DNA from: RGIG1995 sp045645205
GTDB lineage: Bacteria > Bacillota > Clostridia > Oscillospirales > CAG-272
Length of the DNA stretch: 34,836 nucleotides
NCBI GenBank assembly: GCA_045645205.1
Contig: JAZRIJ010000048.1
Location: 1 to 34,836 of the forward strand
Direction: 5' to 3'
Within the stretch, counting starts at the first letter, position 1. Every line of letters starts with the position of its first letter. Below are positions 1 through 7,576 of this stretch, piece by piece. Under the pieces are notes generated by a model that ran no database searches, was not told the DNA's origin, and saw only the letters and a list, made by a program, of their open reading frames with translations. The position numbers were made by a program, and so were the translations under genes.

Positions 1-55
1 AAAAAATATACAAATATTCTGTTATATTTTTATCAAAAATAACCGAACAAATGTA

Positions 56-84
56 TTGACTTTAAAGTAAATATTTGTTAAAAT
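56..84 (+). promoter_or_regulatory. SigA-type promoter of the dehydrogenase pair
   Basis: A TTGACT -35 box (56-61) and a TAAAAT -10 box (79-84) are separated by exactly 17 bases, about 45 bases before the first start codon. It probably drives both downstream dehydrogenase genes, because no terminator lies between them. Confidence 0.75.
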
Positions 85-128
85 AAAATTACCATATTTA
101 ATTATTTTACATGGAAGGAAATATTATC

Positions 129-1205
129 ATGGATAAGAAAATTCTAAATGTAGGCGTTATTTCCTGCAGCGGTATGGCCGCAAAACATATGGATGGCGTT
201 ATTCAGCATCCTCAAGCCAGACTAGTTGCCGCATGTGACATTGATCTTGAAAAAGCACAAAGAGTTGCCGGAAAACGAGGCGTTCAGAAAATCTATCAGG
301 ATTACAGAGAACTTCTTGCTCAGCCCGACATTGATGCTGTTATCATTGTTACTCCCGACCATCTCCACAGAGAAATGGCAGTTGCTGCTCTTGAAGCAGG
401 CAAACATGTCCTTTGCGAAAAACCATTGGCTCTTAACAGAGAGGATATTCAAGCTATTGCAGATGCTGTAAAGAAGTCTGACAAAAAATTTATGGTCGGT
501 CAGATCGCGCGTTACACTCCCTCTTTTAAGAATGTTAAAGAACTTCTTGACAAAGGCGAAATCGGCGAGCTTGTTTTTGTTGAAACAGAATATGCCCATA
601 ACTACGAAAAGATTCTTCAAGCCTGTGATGATTGGCAGAGCGATCCTAAAAGATGGAGATCTAACCCCGAAAGAAACGGCGTTGTAGGCGGCGGTTGCCA
701 TGCGGTTGACCTTCTCCGGTGGCTTGTAGGAGCTGACCCCGAGGAAGTAAGGGCTTATTCTACAAAGAAAATTTTTAAAAACCTTCCCTATGATGACACA
801 CATATAGCACTTATGAAGTTCCCAAACAACATTATGGCTAAGGTGTTTATTTCAATAAGTTGTAAGCGTGATTATACAGCTCGTTCTGTTTTCTACGGCA
901 CAAAGGGTACTATTATCTGTGATAATACAAGCTCTACAATGACTATATACAGATCAGAAATTGCAGGCGCTACTGAGGGTTCTCTTATCCCCAAAAAGTC
1001 CAATTCCGAGGTTGGTGTAAAATTCCCGATTTCCATTTCCAATCACAATGCTACTGCAGAATTTGAGGAATTTGCAGATATTGTTCTTAATGATAAACCT
1101 GTAACAACTACTGTGTTTGAAGGCGCTAAAACGGTTGCAACCTGCTTTGCGATAGTTGAGGCTGCTAATACAGGTAAGCCTGTAAAACCCAATTATAATT
1201 TTTGA
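129..1205 (+). CDS. Gfo/Idh/MocA family oxidoreductase, paralog 1
   Basis: Predicted cytoplasmic NAD(P)-dependent oxidoreductase of about 358 aa, the usual length for the family, whose members act on sugars, inositols and related polyols. Visible features are an N-terminal Rossmann strand-loop (VGVISCSGMA), the family signature CEKPLALN, and the substrate/catalytic segment GGGCHAVDLLRW, whose His and Asp match the family's conserved H..D pair. The start at 129 is chosen over an in-frame ATG at 111 because the ribosome binding site GGAAGGAA (113-120) lies inside the longer version at correct spacing for 129. The second paralog starts in the same context. The Rossmann loop GVISCSGMA departs from the common GxGxxG form. 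The substrate cannot be read from sequence, and no transporter or kinase sits in the same operon to suggest one. Confidence 0.9.
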   Translation: MDKKILNVGVISCSGMAAKHMDGVIQHPQARLVAACDIDLEKAQRVAGKRGVQKIYQDYRELLAQPDIDAVIIVTPDHLHREMAVAALEAGKHVLCEKPLALNREDIQAIADAVKKSDKKFMVGQIARYTPSFKNVKELLDKGEIGELVFVETEYAHNYEKILQACDDWQSDPKRWRSNPERNGVVGGGCHAVDLLRWLVGADPEEVRAYSTKKIFKNLPYDDTHIALMKFPNNIMAKVFISISCKRDYTARSVFYGTKGTIICDNTSSTMTIYRSEIAGATEGSLIPKKSNSEVGVKFPISISNHNATAEFEEFADIVLNDKPVTTTVFEGAKTVATCFAIVEAANTGKPVKPNYNF

Positions 1206-1240
1206 TAATTTGATTAGACTTGAAAGGAACATATATTATC

Positions 1241-2293
1241 ATGGAAAATAAGATTCTTAATATAGGTGTTATTTCCTGTAGCGGTATGGCTACGAGACAT
1301 ATGGACGGTGTCATACAGCACCCTCGAGCAAACCTTGTTGCCATTTGCGATACTGATGTTGAAAAAATGAATAGAGTAGGCGATAAGAGAGGCATAGAAA
1401 GAAGATTTACTGACTACAAAGAACTTCTTGCTCAGTCAGACATTGATGCTGTTATCATTGTTACTCCCGACCAGCTCCACAGAGAAATGGCAGTTGCAGC
1501 TCTCGAGGCAGGCAAACATGTCCTTTGTGAAAAACCCTTAGCGCTTAACCGAGAGGATATTGAAGCTATCGCAGACGCTGTAAAAAAATCTGACAAAAAA
1601 TTTATGGTTGGTCAGATCGCGCGTTACACTCCCGCTTTTAAAGCAGTTAAAGATATTATTGATCGCGGAGAGATCGGTGAGCTTATGTTTATTGAATCAG
1701 AATATGCTCATGACTACGAAAAGATTGTTAAGCCGGGCAATTGGAGATGGGACCCTCTTAGAAACGGCGTTGTAGGCGGCGGCTGTCACGCTATCGACCT
1801 TCTCCGTTGGATTGCAGGTGACCCACTCGAAGTTCAAGCGTACTCAAACCACAAAATATTTGACCCCGCACTTCCCTATGACGATACTACGATCGCAATC
1901 ATGAAGTTCCCGAATAATGTTATCGGTAAGGTATTTGTTTCGGTTGCTTGTAAGAGAGAATACACAATGCGTTCTCTATTCTATGGCACGGAAGGCACGA
2001 TCATTTGTGACAACAAGAGCAACACATTCCAGCTTTACAGATCTAATATTAACGGTCAGACTGACGATGTTTTACATTCCACAAAAATGAATTCCGAAAT
2101 CCCAGTTGAAATTCCGGTTGAGATCAACAATCACAATGCTTCCGCTGAGTTTGAAGAATTTGCAAGCATTCTACTCAACGACGAAGAAGTTGCAACTACA
2201 GTTTATGAAGGTGCTAAAACCGTTGCCGCAGCTTTAGCTATTGTTGAAGCCGCTGAAACAGGCGAGGTTGTTGTTCCCGACTACAATTTCTAA
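1241..2293 (+). CDS. Gfo/Idh/MocA family oxidoreductase, paralog 2
   Basis: Second tandem copy of the oxidoreductase, about 350 aa, 35 bases downstream of the first and in the same transcription unit. It has the same order of motifs: IGVISCSGMA, CEKPLALN and GGGCHAIDLLRW. Start 1241 is preceded by AAAGGA at the right distance. A longer TTG-initiated frame from 1220 would contain that site and is rejected. Compared with paralog 1 it lacks about eight residues just before the GGGCHA motif (around residue 165), next to the expected active site, and the C-terminal third has diverged strongly, so substrate or partner specificity may differ. It could act as a separate enzyme or as a hetero-oligomer partner of paralog 1; the sequence alone does not decide. 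Confidence 0.9.
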   Translation: MENKILNIGVISCSGMATRHMDGVIQHPRANLVAICDTDVEKMNRVGDKRGIERRFTDYKELLAQSDIDAVIIVTPDQLHREMAVAALEAGKHVLCEKPLALNREDIEAIADAVKKSDKKFMVGQIARYTPAFKAVKDIIDRGEIGELMFIESEYAHDYEKIVKPGNWRWDPLRNGVVGGGCHAIDLLRWIAGDPLEVQAYSNHKIFDPALPYDDTTIAIMKFPNNVIGKVFVSVACKREYTMRSLFYGTEGTIICDNKSNTFQLYRSNINGQTDDVLHSTKMNSEIPVEIPVEINNHNASAEFEEFASILLNDEEVATTVYEGAKTVAAALAIVEAAETGEVVVPDYNF

Positions 2294-2310
2294 TCCATAT
2301 AAACATATTA

Positions 2311-2341
2311 AACACACACTTAAACGGTGTGTGTTTTTTTG
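2311..2341 (+). terminator. Rho-independent terminator after the dehydrogenase pair
   Basis: A perfect 9-bp stem (AACACACAC 2311-2319 with GTGTGTGTT 2327-2335) and a 7-base loop run directly into seven or more T residues. Confidence 0.85.
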
Positions 2342-2445
2342 TTCCTTTTATAACATTATAATAAACAAAAATACATTTATAATAATATATTTTTTAAACA
2401 ATTCACCGATTTTTGCATTTTCAATAAAATAATTACTTTTTTCTA

Positions 2446-2481
2446 TTGACTTATCCATAAAAATCCTGTATATATTATAAT
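2446..2481 (+). promoter_or_regulatory. Candidate SigA promoter of the Na/Pi transporter gene
   Basis: TTGACT (2446-2451) is followed after 17 bases by TATATA (2469-2474). A perfect TATAAT (2476-2481) lies slightly further, at 24-base spacing, which is too long by itself. The -35 box is clear but the exact -10 is ambiguous. Confidence 0.55.
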
Positions 2482-2524
2482 AGAAATTTATAATTATGAA
2501 AAAAAAGAAAGGAAAGAGAGAATC

Positions 2525-4273
2525 ATGGAATATATTTTCAATGTATTGACAATGATAGGCGGTCTTTGCCTATTCCTGTTCGGCATGAACGTCATGGGAC
2601 AGGCTCTCGAAGTAAGTGCAGGTAACAATCTGCGAAACATTTTAGCAAAATTAACAGACAAAAAATCGGTAGGCTTTTTTACGGGTTTAATTATTACATC
2701 AATCATTCAAAGTTCCTCTGCCACCACGGTTATGGTAGTGGGATTTGTAAACTCAGGCCTGCTCACCTTAAAACAATCAGTAAGCGTAATTATCGGTGCT
2801 AACGTTGGTACCACAGTTACGGCTTGGATACTCAGCCTTGCCGGTATCGGCGACGGCAACATGATCGTTCAGCTTTTTAAGCCTGAATCTTTTACACCCG
2901 TTCTCGCGCTTGCTGGAATAATTCTTTACATGTTCTGCAAGAGTGAAAAAAAGCATAACATTGGTCTTATATTCCTCGGTTTTGCAACACTTATGTTCGG
3001 TATGGAAACCATGTCCTCCGCAGTTGGATTTCTCAAGGAACAACAATGGTTCCGTGAACTCTTTATAATGTTCGAAAACCCAATTCTAGGCGTTCTTGCC
3101 GGTACTGTTCTCACAGCAATTATTCAATCCTCATCTGCCTCCGTCGGTATTTTGCAGGCGCTTGCCAATGAGACTAGGGCTGTTTCCTATGGTGCAGCAT
3201 TGCCCATCATTATGGGTATGAACATCGGCACTTGTATCACCGCAATGATTTCTTCTGTCGGCGCAAACAAAAACGGTAAAAGGGCCGCTCTTATACATCT
3301 GTCATTTAACGTTATCGGTACAGCATTCTTGCTTGTTGCGTTCTGGCTGATAAAGCTGATTTTTGATATCGCGTTGCTTGATCAGTCGGCAACCTACCTT
3401 GGAATTGCTGTTTCTCATACAGCTTTGAAAATCATCTGCACCGTATTGCTCCTGCCTATGTCGGGGCTGCTTGAAAAAATATCGTATTGGCTTATTCCGC
3501 TTGACGATACTCCCGAAAAAACCGAAATGCTTGACGAACGTCTTTTTGCAACCCCCGCAGTTGCGCTCAGCCGTTCTCGCGAGGTTACAGAAGATATGGC
3601 AAGATGCGCAATTAAAACTCTCACAGATTCGCTTGATGTATTTAAAAATTATTCTACCGAGCTCGCAACTGCTGTTCGCGATGGCGAAGAACAAACCGAT
3701 AAATACGAAGATGCTTTGGGGTCATATCTTGTTAAGCTTTCAACCTTGAAAATAAGCGAAGCCGACAGTGCCGAAGCCGCAATGCTTCTTAAGCTAATCG
3801 GAGACTTTGAACGAATTTCAGACCACGGCGTAAACATCCTCGAAGCCGCAGAAGAATTAAGACAAAAACAGCTTAATTTCTCAGGAGCTGCTCAGGCTGA
3901 AATTTCAACAATGATAAATGCAACAAGAGAAATTCTAGAGCTTTCACTCAAGGCCTTTACTGACGGTGATAAAAAAGCCCTCAATGCAATTTCTCCACTT
4001 GAACAAGTTATAGACGTTCTCAAAGAAAAACTTCGTACAAACCACATTATACGACTCCAACAGGGTAACTGCTCTATCGAGGTCGGTTTTGTCTGGTCAG
4101 ATCTTATAACTGACTTTGAACGCACATCCGACCATTGCTCAAATATTGCAGGCTGTCTTATAGACCTTGCCAACCGCGATATGAACATACACGAACATCT
4201 TCGCGCGCTCAAAGCCGATGACAGCGTATATAAGCAAACTCTTGAATATTACGCAGAAAAATATGCGGTATAA
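2525..4273 (+). CDS. Na/Pi-cotransporter II family protein with PhoU-like C-terminal domain
   Basis: Predicted inner-membrane sodium-coupled phosphate transporter of the NptA/YjbB class, 582 aa. The membrane half shows the duplicated family signature: IIQSSSATTV (residues about 61-70) and IIQSSSASVG (about 200-209), with matching GANVGTTVTA (91-100) and GMNIGTCITA segments. The C-terminal 230 residues are charged, helical and carry two repeated acidic/basic stretches (GDFERISDHG, TDFERTSDHC) typical of PhoU-like helical repeats. A GGAAAGAGAG ribosome binding site precedes the ATG. The gene is flanked by its own promoter and terminator, so it is probably transcribed alone. Related proteins export or import phosphate; the direction is not decidable here, and no pho box was recognised. 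Confidence 0.9.
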   Translation: MEYIFNVLTMIGGLCLFLFGMNVMGQALEVSAGNNLRNILAKLTDKKSVGFFTGLIITSIIQSSSATTVMVVGFVNSGLLTLKQSVSVIIGANVGTTVTAWILSLAGIGDGNMIVQLFKPESFTPVLALAGIILYMFCKSEKKHNIGLIFLGFATLMFGMETMSSAVGFLKEQQWFRELFIMFENPILGVLAGTVLTAIIQSSSASVGILQALANETRAVSYGAALPIIMGMNIGTCITAMISSVGANKNGKRAALIHLSFNVIGTAFLLVAFWLIKLIFDIALLDQSATYLGIAVSHTALKIICTVLLLPMSGLLEKISYWLIPLDDTPEKTEMLDERLFATPAVALSRSREVTEDMARCAIKTLTDSLDVFKNYSTELATAVRDGEEQTDKYEDALGSYLVKLSTLKISEADSAEAAMLLKLIGDFERISDHGVNILEAAEELRQKQLNFSGAAQAEISTMINATREILELSLKAFTDGDKKALNAISPLEQVIDVLKEKLRTNHIIRLQQGNCSIEVGFVWSDLITDFERTSDHCSNIAGCLIDLANRDMNIHEHLRALKADDSVYKQTLEYYAEKYAV

Positions 4274-4282
4274 CAGAATATA

Positions 4283-4309
4283 AAAAATGCGGCTAATGCC
4301 GCTTTTTTT
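4283..4309. terminator. Bidirectional intrinsic terminator between Na/Pi gene and tgt
   Basis: GCGGC (4289-4293), loop TAAT, GCCGC (4298-4302), then seven T on the + strand. The other side has six A (4282-4287), giving a U-run for - strand transcripts leaving tgt. It serves two convergent genes. Confidence 0.85.
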
Positions 4310-4342
4310 AATTTGTATCAGTCATGTTTTAAAAATATTTTT

Positions 4343-5476
4343 TTATAATCTGTATTCCAATACTTCTCTGTATTCGTTGTAAAATGTTTCGAAATTACCA
4401 TTGTCAAGATGTTCTCTTATCTTTTCCATAAGCTCGTTATAGAAATACAGATTATGAAGAACACAAAGACGCATACCGAGCATCTCTCTTGCTTTAAAAA
4501 GATGTCTGATATATGCCCTGCTGTAGTTACGGCACGCAGGACAGCCGCAGTCCTCGTCTATGGGACGGGGATCATTGTAAAACTTTTCATTGTTCAGATT
4601 AAGCTTCCCCTTCCAGGTAAACAGGTTTGCGTGTCTTGCATTTCGGCTGGGCATTACACAGTCAAAAAAGTCAACCCCCCGATGTACCGCCTCAAGTATA
4701 TTAACCGGTGTTCCCACTCCCATCAAATACCTTGGCTTGTCTTTTGGCATAAACGGCTCAACTGTATCAATTATATCATACATTACCTCGGCAGGCTCAC
4801 CGACAGCAAGGCCTCCTATAGCATACCCGGGCAAGTCAAGCTCTGCAATTTGTTTCATATGCTCAATACGGAGATCATGATAGGTACAACCCTGATTTAT
4901 ACCAAAAAGCATCTGCTTGGGATTTACGGTATCGGGCAAAGAGTTTAGTCTATTAAGCTCATTTTTACACCTAATAAGCCAACGTAATGTTCTCTCACAC
5001 GACCGCTTTGAATAAAGGTATTCAGCAGGATTTTCAACACATTCGTCAAATGCCATAGCTATATCAGAACCGAGATTTGACTGTATTTGCATTGATTCCT
5101 CAGGCCCCATAAATATCTTTTTGCCATCCATGTGAGACTGGAAAGCAACACCCTCTTCGGTTATCTTACGAAGCTGCGCCAAGGAAAACACCTGAAAACC
5201 GCCCGAGTCGGTAAGGATAGGTCCGTCCCAATTAAAAAACTTATGAAGACCACCAAGCTCTTTTATAAGCTTGTCTCCCGGTCTTATATGAAGGTGATAA
5301 GTATTTGAAAGCTCTACCTGACATTTTATTTCACGCAGATCCATTGTAGATACGCCGCCCTTTATCGCGGCGCTTGTACCTACATTCATAAACACGGGAG
5401 TCTGTATTGTTCCGTGGGGAGTATCAAACTCTCCTCGTCTTGCTCTTCCCTCAGTTTTCAGTAATTTAAAAGCCAT
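4343..5476 (-). CDS. tgt: Queuine/preQ1 tRNA-guanine transglycosylase
   Basis: Exchanges guanine-34 of GUN-anticodon tRNAs for the queuosine precursor preQ1 in bacteria. It has the family length (377 aa). Signature residues are present: DSGGFQVFSL with catalytic Asp90, LMGVGTPVNILEAV, the nucleophile in DCVMPSR (Asp272), and the zinc site C310-x-C312-x2-C315 with His341. The start is supported by AAGGAGATAAT directly upstream. It is the last gene of the miaB-mutS-mutL-tgt run, 35 bases after mutL, with no promoter seen in that gap, and it ends at the shared bidirectional terminator. No other queuosine genes are visible here. Confidence 0.97.
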   Translation of the reverse strand: MAFKLLKTEGRARRGEFDTPHGTIQTPVFMNVGTSAAIKGGVSTMDLREIKCQVELSNTYHLHIRPGDKLIKELGGLHKFFNWDGPILTDSGGFQVFSLAQLRKITEEGVAFQSHMDGKKIFMGPEESMQIQSNLGSDIAMAFDECVENPAEYLYSKRSCERTLRWLIRCKNELNRLNSLPDTVNPKQMLFGINQGCTYHDLRIEHMKQIAELDLPGYAIGGLAVGEPAEVMYDIIDTVEPFMPKDKPRYLMGVGTPVNILEAVHRGVDFFDCVMPSRNARHANLFTWKGKLNLNNEKFYNDPRPIDEDCGCPACRNYSRAYIRHLFKAREMLGMRLCVLHNLYFYNELMEKIREHLDNGNFETFYNEYREVLEYRL

Positions 5477-5511
5477 ATTATCTCCTTAAAAACTGTATAT
5501 GTTTTCGATTG

Positions 5512-7551
5512 TTATTTACGTTTAAACTGCTTTTCAAGACTATCCTTTGTTACCTCAAAGGCAACAGGTCTGCCGTGAGGGCAGTATTTTATATCCGGAA
5601 GCGACAAAAGCTTCTTTATAAAAGCTTCAGTATCTTCTTTTGCATCCGGTCTTCCCGCTTTTATTGCCGCTTTACAGCTTGCCTGATATAAAGCCTTCTC
5701 AAAAACTATATCTTTTGATAATTCAGCGCTTCCCGTTCCCTGCCCAAGTCTTGTGCATACCGTCATAAACAAATCCATAGCATCATCAATATCAAGACCT
5801 ACAGGAATAGCATAAAGCATCAAGTCTCCGTTTTCTTCCCATCTCATCTCAAAGCCTATTGCAGATATATCGTCGCAATATTCAATTGCGGTCGCGCTCT
5901 CTAAAGCATCAAGCTGTAGGCATATAGGCACAAGCAAAAACTGAAGTACGTTCTTCTTTTTCTTCATATTGCTTTTCAATTCTTCAAATATTATACGCTC
6001 ATGAGCTGCGTGCTTGTCTACTACAAGTATCTTATCTGTAAGCTCAACAAATATGTAAGAATAAAAAGCCTCGCCTATTATTTTGTAAAACGGAAGATCA
6101 TTTTTTTCTTGCTCGTTTTTTATATCAGCTTGATATATGTATTTACCCGTAGGACTTTCTACCCTACCGCCGTAGCTTTCGTCAAACGCAGTATCAGGAG
6201 ACGATTTCAAATTATATTGTTCAACATTATTTTCAATCGTGCTTTGAATATCAGAAAAAAACTTTTCACTGTTAAATAATTTATCAATTTTTGGAATACT
6301 AATGTCCGGCTCATCTTGGATTTCTTTTATATTTATTTTTTCTCCACTTGTAACGGGTGTAGTTAGCTCATCAAAATTTGAAAAGTCTGTTTTTATATTC
6401 ATTTCATTTGTAAAAGAAAGCTTTTCCGCTCTTGCCCTTTCTTCTCTTTCCTCAACGGGAATAAATGAATTAATATACTTTAAGCCTTGCTGTTTTTTAT
6501 TGCTCTGCAGATAATCTGCATCAAAATCCCCGTTACGATTATTCAGTATTTCGGGTCTGGCAACCTCTTTTTCAAGCGCGCCTCTTACTGTTGAATAAAC
6601 AGCCTCAAAAATTTGTTTTTCGTCGCTGAATTTTACCTCCGCCTTCGTAGGATGCACATTAGCGTCAACAAAAGCAGGATGAAGTTCTATTTTCAGTACA
6701 CAGCAGGGAAATTTCCCCTCAGGGATATAAGAATCAAAAGCCTGTTCCAAAGCAGCGGATACTGTCTTGTTTCTGACAAATCTGTCATTTACAAAAATTA
6801 TCTGATGGTTACGATTGCTCTTTAAATTATCGGGATTTCCGATATAACCGTATACCCTTACCCCCTCGGTCAGCCATTCCACTGCAGTCATTTTCTTTAT
6901 AAAATCTCTGCCGTACAAAGCGTATATCGCATTTGCAAGCTTACCGTCACCGGCTGTCGTAAATTTCACATTGTCATCATATATAAACCTAACCGATATA
7001 TCGGGTCTTGACAAAGCAAGCTTTTCCACCACGTTTGCAACAGCCATCCCCTCGGTCATATCTTTTTTAAGAAATTTTCTTCTTGCAGGAACGTTTGCAA
7101 AAAGCTCCTCGACAATAACAGTCGTTCCGTCAGGACAACCCGTTTCTGCAACAGCTACCTCTTCTCCTGGATTGCATACCATAAGAGTACCCGTCTTGTC
7201 CTCTTTTCGCTTGGTCATAATTCTAACCTTTGATACTGAGGATATTGCCGCCAAAGCCTCCCCACGAAAACCTAAGGTCATTATCTTTCCAAGATCCCAC
7301 TGGTTGCTGATTTTACTTGTTGCGTGGCGCTGAATACACACTGGAACATCTTCTCTGCTCATTCCTTTACCGTTGTCACAAACACGTATAAAAGCAATAC
7401 CGCCTTTTTTTATTTCAACGGTTATCTTTGTAGATCCGGCATCTATTGAGTTTTCAATAAGCTCCTTAACTGCCGATGCAGGTCTGTCAACTACCTCACC
7501 TGCAGCAATAAGGTTTGCTACATGGATATCAAGAACATTTATTATTCCCAT
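5512..7551 (-). CDS. mutL: DNA mismatch repair protein MutL (endonuclease type)
   Basis: Couples MutS mismatch recognition to strand incision. The N-terminal GHKL ATPase motifs are clear: ELIENSIDAG, DNGKGM, RHATSKI and GFRGEAL. The C-terminal dimerisation half keeps the metal-dependent nuclease signatures DKHAAHERIIFEE, ACKAAIKAGR and CPHGRP, the type found in bacteria without MutH. A variable acidic linker of roughly 150 residues lies between. The chosen start (7551, protein MGIINVLD) gives 679 aa. A longer TTG frame from 7569 is rejected because the AGAGG ribosome binding site falls inside it. The nuclease motif reads DKHA rather than the more common DQHA. It follows mutS by 25 bases in the same operon. 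Confidence 0.97.
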   Translation of the reverse strand: MGIINVLDIHVANLIAAGEVVDRPASAVKELIENSIDAGSTKITVEIKKGGIAFIRVCDNGKGMSREDVPVCIQRHATSKISNQWDLGKIMTLGFRGEALAAISSVSKVRIMTKRKEDKTGTLMVCNPGEEVAVAETGCPDGTTVIVEELFANVPARRKFLKKDMTEGMAVANVVEKLALSRPDISVRFIYDDNVKFTTAGDGKLANAIYALYGRDFIKKMTAVEWLTEGVRVYGYIGNPDNLKSNRNHQIIFVNDRFVRNKTVSAALEQAFDSYIPEGKFPCCVLKIELHPAFVDANVHPTKAEVKFSDEKQIFEAVYSTVRGALEKEVARPEILNNRNGDFDADYLQSNKKQQGLKYINSFIPVEEREERARAEKLSFTNEMNIKTDFSNFDELTTPVTSGEKINIKEIQDEPDISIPKIDKLFNSEKFFSDIQSTIENNVEQYNLKSSPDTAFDESYGGRVESPTGKYIYQADIKNEQEKNDLPFYKIIGEAFYSYIFVELTDKILVVDKHAAHERIIFEELKSNMKKKKNVLQFLLVPICLQLDALESATAIEYCDDISAIGFEMRWEENGDLMLYAIPVGLDIDDAMDLFMTVCTRLGQGTGSAELSKDIVFEKALYQASCKAAIKAGRPDAKEDTEAFIKKLLSLPDIKYCPHGRPVAFEVTKDSLEKQFKRK

Positions 7552-7576
7552 GCATCTACCTCTTTTCAATGTTTTT

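Noticed and set aside
4409..4948. 179-codon open frame on the + strand
   Set aside because: It is antisense to tgt, which is complete with catalytic and zinc residues.
5512..7569. Longer start for MutL at 7569 (TTG)
   Set aside because: The ribosome binding site would lie inside the coding sequence; ATG at 7551 fits both spacing and the family N terminus.
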